Shown: one piece after another, positions 59,521 through 64,000 of the stretch | Position numbering within the stretch: position 1 is the stretch's first letter | How the letters are laid out: the number at the start of each line of letters is the position of its first letter | DNA from: Aquimarina sp. U1-2 | GTDB taxonomy: Bacteria; Bacteroidota; Bacteroidia; Flavobacteriales; Flavobacteriaceae | Direction of reading: 5' to 3' | NCBI RefSeq assembly: GCF_017897595.1 | Contig: NZ_JAGKIK010000007.1 | Coordinates: 172,723-236,722, forward strand | Length of the DNA stretch: 64,000 nt | Notes under the pieces: generated by a model | Databases searched by the model: none | What the model saw: only the letters and a program-made list of their open reading frames with translations | Told to the model about the DNA's origin: nothing | Made by a program: the position numbers and the translations under genes

Positions 59521-60708
59521 CTATTTGTCCTTAGTTTGAAACTTTGCCTTTTTACTTCCTGAATACATTTCGTATTTGACAAACCTGCCTTCAAGCTTGC
59601 CATTAAATACTTTGATTTTTCGCGATGGCCGAAGTCCAACGTACTTTAGTGCTTCAAGATTGCCGGTAATAAACCAGGCATGAGTGCCTGGGTAATTTTG
59701 TTTCAAAGTGTCGCCTACCTGCGCATAAAACTTTTCAATATCAATCTCTAATCGTTCATCATAGGGAGGGTTAAATACCATATGAAGAGGTCCTTCAACT
59801 TCTTTAACCGATCTAAAAAAATCACCTTCTTTTATTTTTATAAAGTCAGTAAGATTAGCATTTTCAATATTTTTTTGAGCTTTTCGAATGGCAGAAGGAG
59901 CTTTGTCCATCCCAAGTATAGAATGATGAAAATCCCTCGTTTTATGTAAACAGGCTTCTTCTATCTTTTCAAACAGTTCTAAATCCCAATCTAACCATTT
60001 TTCGAAAGCAAATTCTTTCCTGTTTAAATTTGCCGGGATATTGCAGGCGATCATAGCAGCCTCGATAGTCATAGTTCCACTACCGCACATCGGATCCAAA
60101 AAGTCGCATTGACCATCCCAACCGGAAAGAAGCAATAGTCCAGCAGCTAAAACTTCGTTGATAGGAGCAATATTAGTAGCGGTACGATATCCTCTATGGT
60201 GTAAAGACCCACCAGAACTATCTAATGATACTGTACACATATCTCGTTGAATATGAATATCTATAGATAAATCTGGATGGTCTAAATCAACGTTAGGCCG
60301 TCTCCCCTTTTCTTTCCTAAACTTGTCTACAATTGCATCTTTTGCTTTTAAAGCTATGAATTTTGAATGTGTAAACTGGGTAGAATTTACTGTAGCATAA
60401 ATAGCAAAAGTATCGTCGACATCTAAATAAGACTCCCACCGAATACTTTGAATAAACTCATACACATCCTGCACATTGCGAACCTTTCTAGATGTAATGG
60501 GTTTCAAAATTTTTATTGCAGTTCTAAGACAAAGATTAGCCTTATACATAAATCCTGTATCGCCATAAAAACTTACCATCCTATTGCCAATTACAACTTT
60601 TTGAGCTCCCAATTGCCTTAGCTCATTGGCTAGAATTTCCTCAAAACCAAAAAGTGTCTTAGCCACCATTTTAAAAGAATTACCCACTATCTTCACATTC
60701 AATATCAT
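59521..60708 (-). CDS. THUMP-domain class I RNA methyltransferase
   Basis: 395 residues from ATG 60708, chosen because a TATTTTTG box lies seven bases before it (an ATG at 60726 adds six residues and overlaps the box). A THUMP domain (about 60-160) is followed by a SAM-binding domain with FLDPMCGSGTMTIEAAMIA and the catalytic FNPPYDERL motif of base N-methyltransferases. Family members such as RlmL modify 23S rRNA guanine N2. The specific target is inferred. Confidence 0.9.
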   Translation of the reverse strand: MILNVKIVGNSFKMVAKTLFGFEEILANELRQLGAQKVVIGNRMVSFYGDTGFMYKANLCLRTAIKILKPITSRKVRNVQDVYEFIQSIRWESYLDVDDTFAIYATVNSTQFTHSKFIALKAKDAIVDKFRKEKGRRPNVDLDHPDLSIDIHIQRDMCTVSLDSSGGSLHHRGYRTATNIAPINEVLAAGLLLLSGWDGQCDFLDPMCGSGTMTIEAAMIACNIPANLNRKEFAFEKWLDWDLELFEKIEEACLHKTRDFHHSILGMDKAPSAIRKAQKNIENANLTDFIKIKEGDFFRSVKEVEGPLHMVFNPPYDERLEIDIEKFYAQVGDTLKQNYPGTHAWFITGNLEALKYVGLRPSRKIKVFNGKLEGRFVKYEMYSGSKKAKFQTKDK

Positions 60709-60715
60709 TAAACCG

Positions 60716-60723
60716 CAAAAATA
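60716..60723 (-). promoter_or_regulatory. TAnnTTTG -7 box for the THUMP methyltransferase
   Basis: TATTTTTG on the minus strand, seven bases before the ATG at 60708: probably a leaderless transcript. Confidence 0.5.
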
Positions 60724-60726
60724 CAT

Positions 60727-60734
60727 TAATTTTG
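60727..60734 (+). promoter_or_regulatory. TAnnTTTG -7 box for the small methyltransferase operon
   Basis: TAATTTTG on the plus strand, six bases before ATG 60741, three bases away from the opposing box at 60716-60723. Confidence 0.5.
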
Positions 60735-60740
60735 CGCCCT

Positions 60741-61472
60741 ATGCTAAAAGATTCATCAATGTGGTACGCATCTTGGTTTGACACACCTTACTATCATATA
60801 TTATACAAAGATAGAAACCATGTGGAAGCAGGTAAATTCATGGATAACCTTACAAACCATTTACATCTTGAAAAAGGGAATACAATATTAGACCTAGCTT
60901 GTGGGAGAGGTCGCCATAGCATTTACCTTAATCAATTGGGTTATGATGTTACAGGGGTTGACCTGTCGGAAAAAAGTATTAAGTATGCTTCTCAGTTTGA
61001 AAACAAAACATTGAAGTTTAGAGTACACAACATGTGCACCCCTTATCCCGAAAAATTTTCAGCGGTTTTTAATTTATTTACAAGTTTTGGATATTTTGAT
61101 AAAGACGAAGACAATCTAGAGACTATAAAAGCTATTAAGGCTAATCTTAAGGCACAGGGCTTTGGCGTTATCGACTTTATGAATGTAAACTATGTAACTG
61201 GTCATCTTGTTCCTACAGAAACCAAAAGTATAGAGGGAATAGATTTTCAGATTCATCGATATGTAGAAGATGGCTACATTTTTAAAGAAATCAGATTTAC
61301 TGATCAAAATGAGGACTATTTCTTTATAGAACGTGTAAAAGCTATTAGTTTAAGTGATTTTAAAGATCTTTTTAAAAAGGCTAATGTACAATTAATAACT
61401 ATTTTTGGTGATTATCAATTACAAAAATTCGACGCACAAAAGTCGCAACGTTTGATACTAATTTTTAAATAG
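60741..61472 (+). CDS. class I SAM-dependent methyltransferase
   Basis: 243 residues from ATG 60741, which fits the promoter box better than TTG 60732. SAM-binding ILDLACGRGRHSIYLNQLGY, DVTGVDLSEKSI, and NLFTSFGYFD (usual motif order). No specificity domain, so the acceptor is unknown. Its stop TAG overlaps the GTG start of the ZIP transporter by one base; the three plus-strand genes to 62580 form a tight operon. Confidence 0.9.
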   Translation: MLKDSSMWYASWFDTPYYHILYKDRNHVEAGKFMDNLTNHLHLEKGNTILDLACGRGRHSIYLNQLGYDVTGVDLSEKSIKYASQFENKTLKFRVHNMCTPYPEKFSAVFNLFTSFGYFDKDEDNLETIKAIKANLKAQGFGVIDFMNVNYVTGHLVPTETKSIEGIDFQIHRYVEDGYIFKEIRFTDQNEDYFFIERVKAISLSDFKDLFKKANVQLITIFGDYQLQKFDAQKSQRLILIFK

Positions 61473-62149
61473 TGCAAAACTACATTCTTTCTATATCTGC
61501 GGTATTTTTGGGCTCGTTAATCGTGTTTCTTTTCAAGCCTTCAAACCAAAAAAACCTTACACTACTACTAGCGTTTAGCGGAGCTTTTCTTTTGGCTATC
61601 ACAATTTTTAATTTGCTTCCTGAAGTTTTTGAGGATACCCATGCTCCTAAACGAATAGGTGTATGGATAATGGTAGGTATTTTACTTCAAAAAGTATTAG
61701 AGTATTTTTCTAAGGGTGCCGAACATGGTCATATTCATTTAGATAAAAACACGAGTAGAATTCCGAAACTTCTTTTTATAAGTTTAGGTATTCATGCTAT
61801 CTTAGAAGGGTTCCCCATACATCATGCCGATGGTATTATGCTAGGTATTATCGTACACAAAATACCGATAGCCATGATACTTACTACCTTTTTACTAAAT
61901 ACTAAGATTTCGAGAAAATTGATACTCCTTCTTTTGATGGTTTTTGCTTTGATGACACCTTTAGGAACATTTCTTTCTGAACATTTTACGGTGATGCAGA
62001 ACTATTATAAAGAAATTACCGCGTTGGTTATAGGCATATTTTTGCATGTCTCTACCACTATTCTATTTGAAAGTGATGCCGGACATAAGTTTAATATAAC
62101 TAAACTTATGGTTGTTCTGCTGGCAACTATCATGGCATATCTGATTTAA
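61472..62149 (+). CDS. ZIP family metal transporter
   Basis: 225 residues from a GTG start that shares its G with the preceding TAG. Eight hydrophobic segments with the ZIP signature: HAILEGFPIHHADG and IVHKIPIAMIL (metal-coordinating His, Glu and Pro). It would import zinc or another divalent metal. Middle gene of the methyltransferase-ZIP-DUF4268 operon. Confidence 0.9.
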   Translation: MQNYILSISAVFLGSLIVFLFKPSNQKNLTLLLAFSGAFLLAITIFNLLPEVFEDTHAPKRIGVWIMVGILLQKVLEYFSKGAEHGHIHLDKNTSRIPKLLFISLGIHAILEGFPIHHADGIMLGIIVHKIPIAMILTTFLLNTKISRKLILLLLMVFALMTPLGTFLSEHFTVMQNYYKEITALVIGIFLHVSTTILFESDAGHKFNITKLMVVLLATIMAYLI

Positions 62150-62151
62150 AC

Positions 62152-62580
62152 ATGTTCAGCAAAGCAGAATCAAAACGAATACGACAAGAATTTTGGACAT
62201 CTTTTGGAAAAGAATATCCTCGCAAATGGGTATTATATCATACAAAAATTAAGCATGTAGCGCTTAAATTTACTTTTACAACTAAAAAAGCTCAAGTTTC
62301 AATAGATATTGAACCTTATGATGAAGTACTAAAAGATTATTACTTCGAAAAATTCGTGAGTTTAAAAAGTATTTTACTTTCAGAATATCTTCCTGCTATC
62401 ATTTACGATCACAACTATGAACTTGAGAATGGAAAAATTATTTCAAGACTTTATGTAGAATTGTCTGGTGTGAGTATACATAATAGGGATACCTGGAAAA
62501 AGGTCAAAAATTTCTTGAATGAAAAGATGATGAAACTGGAAACTTTTTTTCTGGAATATCGAGACTATATCGACGATTAA
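62152..62580 (+). CDS. DUF4268 family protein
   Basis: 142 residues. Small charged alpha/beta protein matching DUF4268 (RIRQEFWTSFGKEYPRKWVL; VSIDIEPYDEVLKDYYFEKF). No signal peptide. Begins two bases after the ZIP gene stop. Function unknown; its operon partner suggests metal or RNA context only by association. Confidence 0.78.
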   Translation: MFSKAESKRIRQEFWTSFGKEYPRKWVLYHTKIKHVALKFTFTTKKAQVSIDIEPYDEVLKDYYFEKFVSLKSILLSEYLPAIIYDHNYELENGKIISRLYVELSGVSIHNRDTWKKVKNFLNEKMMKLETFFLEYRDYIDD

Positions 62581-62802
62581 TCAAACCTGTTTTATGTATT
62601 AGAAAATATGTTATGGTTAAAACTGCTGTAAAACCAAACACTACGTTATATTTTTATGTGTCAACGTAGCCCTTCCACTTCGCTGGGGTAAATTGTTATT
62701 CTGAAACTTAGAAAACACTCTTCCAACGCTATATCTTGCCTAAAGCAATGCTTTGTCGTATATTTTTAAACCTCATGACGACCTTCTGAAATATGGTCCA
62801 GG

Positions 62803-63429
62803 TTAAATTACATAGTTTAAAATAAAAACATAATGAAAAATACTTCCTGCGAGAACAAACACGTGCCAGATAGCATGATGAAATTTTAGTCTTTTCATTA
62901 CATAAAACAAGATTCCGAAGGTATAAGCTGCACCACCATATAACAACATTAAAGTTCCCTCCGATCCAACTTTATCCTTTAGGTTATGAAGATCAAGAAC
63001 AATCAACCACCCCATTAGTACATATAAAAGTAATGATATAAACTCGTATTTTCCTGTAAAAAATAACTTGAGCAATGTACCAATACCTGCAATGGCCCAG
63101 ACTGTAAAAAATAGCAACCATCCTTTTCCATGGATTAATGTGACTAAACTAACCGGAGTATATGTTCCTGCTATTAGAAAGTAGATACTTATATGGTCCC
63201 ATATTCTAAATTTCCTTTTAAGCTTTACATTTGAGATATAATGATAAGCCGTTGAGGCAAAATAAAGCATCATTAAAGAAAAACTATACATATATATGGA
63301 TAGCGTACTATATTGTGTAAGTTGAGAATTTTTAGACAACAAAATAAACAATCCTATAATCGAAAGAACGAGTCCTAGACCATGAGTAATCCAATTCCAT
63401 CGTTCTTCTATTGGTGTTTGTGATTGCAT
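62803..63429 (-). CDS. PAQR family membrane protein (hemolysin III type)
   Basis: 208 residues, seven transmembrane helices. Hemolysin III/YqfA family signatures: EERWNWITHGLGLVLSIIG, YFASTAYHYIS, and HHAIWHVFVLAGSIFHYVFI with the conserved histidines for a metal-dependent hydrolase site. Despite the name, lytic activity is unproven; family members act as membrane hydrolases or sensors. A TAGATTTG box lies 17 bases before the start. Confidence 0.9.
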   Translation of the reverse strand: MQSQTPIEERWNWITHGLGLVLSIIGLFILLSKNSQLTQYSTLSIYMYSFSLMMLYFASTAYHYISNVKLKRKFRIWDHISIYFLIAGTYTPVSLVTLIHGKGWLLFFTVWAIAGIGTLLKLFFTGKYEFISLLLYVLMGWLIVLDLHNLKDKVGSEGTLMLLYGGAAYTFGILFYVMKRLKFHHAIWHVFVLAGSIFHYVFILNYVI

Positions 63430-63446
63430 CTGCTGTTTTGAAAAGA

Positions 63447-63454
63447 CAAATCTA
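63447..63454 (-). promoter_or_regulatory. TAnnTTTG -7 box for the hemolysin III gene
   Basis: TAGATTTG on the minus strand, 17 bases before the start codon. Confidence 0.45.
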
Positions 63455-63660
63455 TAAAATTAGCATCAAGAAATTGATATATGATACCAGTTCTACTTTA
63501 AAATTGATCAAATAAAAAGCAGTTATTTTTTGTTTATACAAAAAAGAAAACTCAATCGTAGCCATTCCTAAAAATCAATGGAATAACAATCAAACTCTGG
63601 TTGATAATTTTTTTAGCATATCCGTAATGAAGATTAAATCCATAACCGTCAACCTGGATA

Positions 63661-63755
63661 CTGAAACGAGTTCAGCACAGGCTTGTTTCAGGTTCTCATT
63701 ATAAATTGTGGTTTATAAGCATGATGAGATTCCGAAATAAATTCGGAATGACGCT
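63661..63755. repeat. dispersed palindromic repeat C, copy 2
   Basis: CTGAAACGAGTTCAGCACAG onwards, as at 16552, followed by a second hairpin TTCCGAA-ATAAA-TTCGGAA. It fills much of the gap between the hemolysin III gene and the 5S rRNA. Confidence 0.65.
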
Positions 63756-63873
63756 AAAAAATGTCCTTATTACATAAAACGGATATCAAATGATTTTTTT
63801 ACTTGATGAACTGATTGAAAGTATTTTTCTGTAGCAAAGCTTTGGGGTGTAATTATCTTTTGATAATACTCCA

Positions 63874-63907
63874 TAAAAAAACCCTTCATAGTTGTATGAA
63901 GGGTTTT
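63874..63907 (-). terminator. intrinsic terminator of the rRNA operon
   Basis: Perfect 13-bp stem AAAACCCTTCATA / TATGAAGGGTTTT (loop CAAC on the minus strand), with a T run, just after the 5S rRNA 3' end. Confidence 0.85.
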
Positions 63908-63910
63908 CAA

Positions 63911-64000
63911 GGAAGGCGGTGACCTACTCTCCCACGGATTGCAGTACCATTGGCGCTAACGGGCTTAACTACTCTGTTCGGAATGGTAAGAGGTGAGCCC
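63911..64000 (-). rRNA. rrf: 5S ribosomal RNA, 3' part (runs off the window)
   Basis: Minus strand reads CCGAACAGAGTAGTTAAGCC and ends TGGGAGAGTAGGTCACCGCC, both standard 5S rRNA segments. The 5' end lies beyond position 64000. The terminator at 63874 follows. Confidence 0.93.

Overview
The window is a 64 kb piece of an AT-rich bacterial chromosome from the Bacteroidota, almost certainly family Flavobacteriaceae and probably marine. The evidence is the set of family-restricted genes (GLPGLI protein, DUF6261, DUF6452/DUF6048, DUF2027-Smr, CCC-motif membrane protein), TonB-linked outer-membrane proteins with carboxypeptidase-like N-domains, promoter boxes of the flavobacterial type (TAnnTTTG, sometimes with an upstream TTG), a proteorhodopsin next to its retinal-making enzyme, and weak or absent Shine-Dalgarno sequences. 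The genus cannot be fixed from the sequence alone. I see no prophage, transposase, CRISPR array or tRNA gene. The right edge runs into a 5S rRNA on the minus strand.

Layout. 1-3.7 kb: end of a DsrE-like gene, an M20 amidohydrolase, a membrane-anchored glutamate-synthase-like FMN protein and a small membrane protein, closed by a 171-bp MITE-like element. 3.9-9.1 kb: patatin phospholipase and M1 aminopeptidase (minus), recG (plus). 9.4-16.4 kb: small secreted protein, two GNAT acetyltransferases, pta-ackA, a TlpA-type thioredoxin lipoprotein and a basic secreted protein. 16.8-26.5 kb: pheT, a TPR protein with gyrA, and clpC. 27-28.5 kb: a lipoprotein with a possible pore-forming (MACPF/SNTX-like) body and a DUF5648 tail. 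28.9-31.4 kb: rny, a 6S RNA, zapA and a coiled-coil partner. 31.5-38.3 kb: glf with a divergent galactofuranosyltransferase-like gene, an M23 peptidase and a TonB receptor, followed by a six-unit tandem hairpin array. 38.7-43.4 kb: DUF6261, a broken small Cys-rich peptide gene, a GLPGLI protein and a large outer-membrane barrel protein. 43.4-48.4 kb: cysteine desulfurase, two paralogous lipoproteins, an Smr protein and a DUF2752/CCC-motif pair. 48.4-50.2 kb: proteorhodopsin and blh, back to back. 50.3-63.4 kb: ornithine aminotransferase, rlmD, DUF6452/DUF6048, a dienelactone hydrolase, a large VPS10/sortilin-like protein, a THUMP methyltransferase, a small methyltransferase-ZIP transporter-DUF4268 operon, and a hemolysin III protein.

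The genes are mostly housekeeping (acetate overflow through Pta-AckA, topoisomerase, Clp protease, tRNA charging, rRNA methylation, division) mixed with envelope and secreted proteins. The rhodopsin/blh pair gives light-driven proton pumping with on-site retinal synthesis. The intergenic spaces hold many short dispersed repeats; at least six families recur inside this window and make up most of the non-coding DNA. The least explained items are the pore-former-like lipoprotein, the tandem hairpin array, the broken small peptide gene beside the GLPGLI/outer-membrane pair, and a conserved leader-like repeat (16.4, 31.4 and 53.3 kb).
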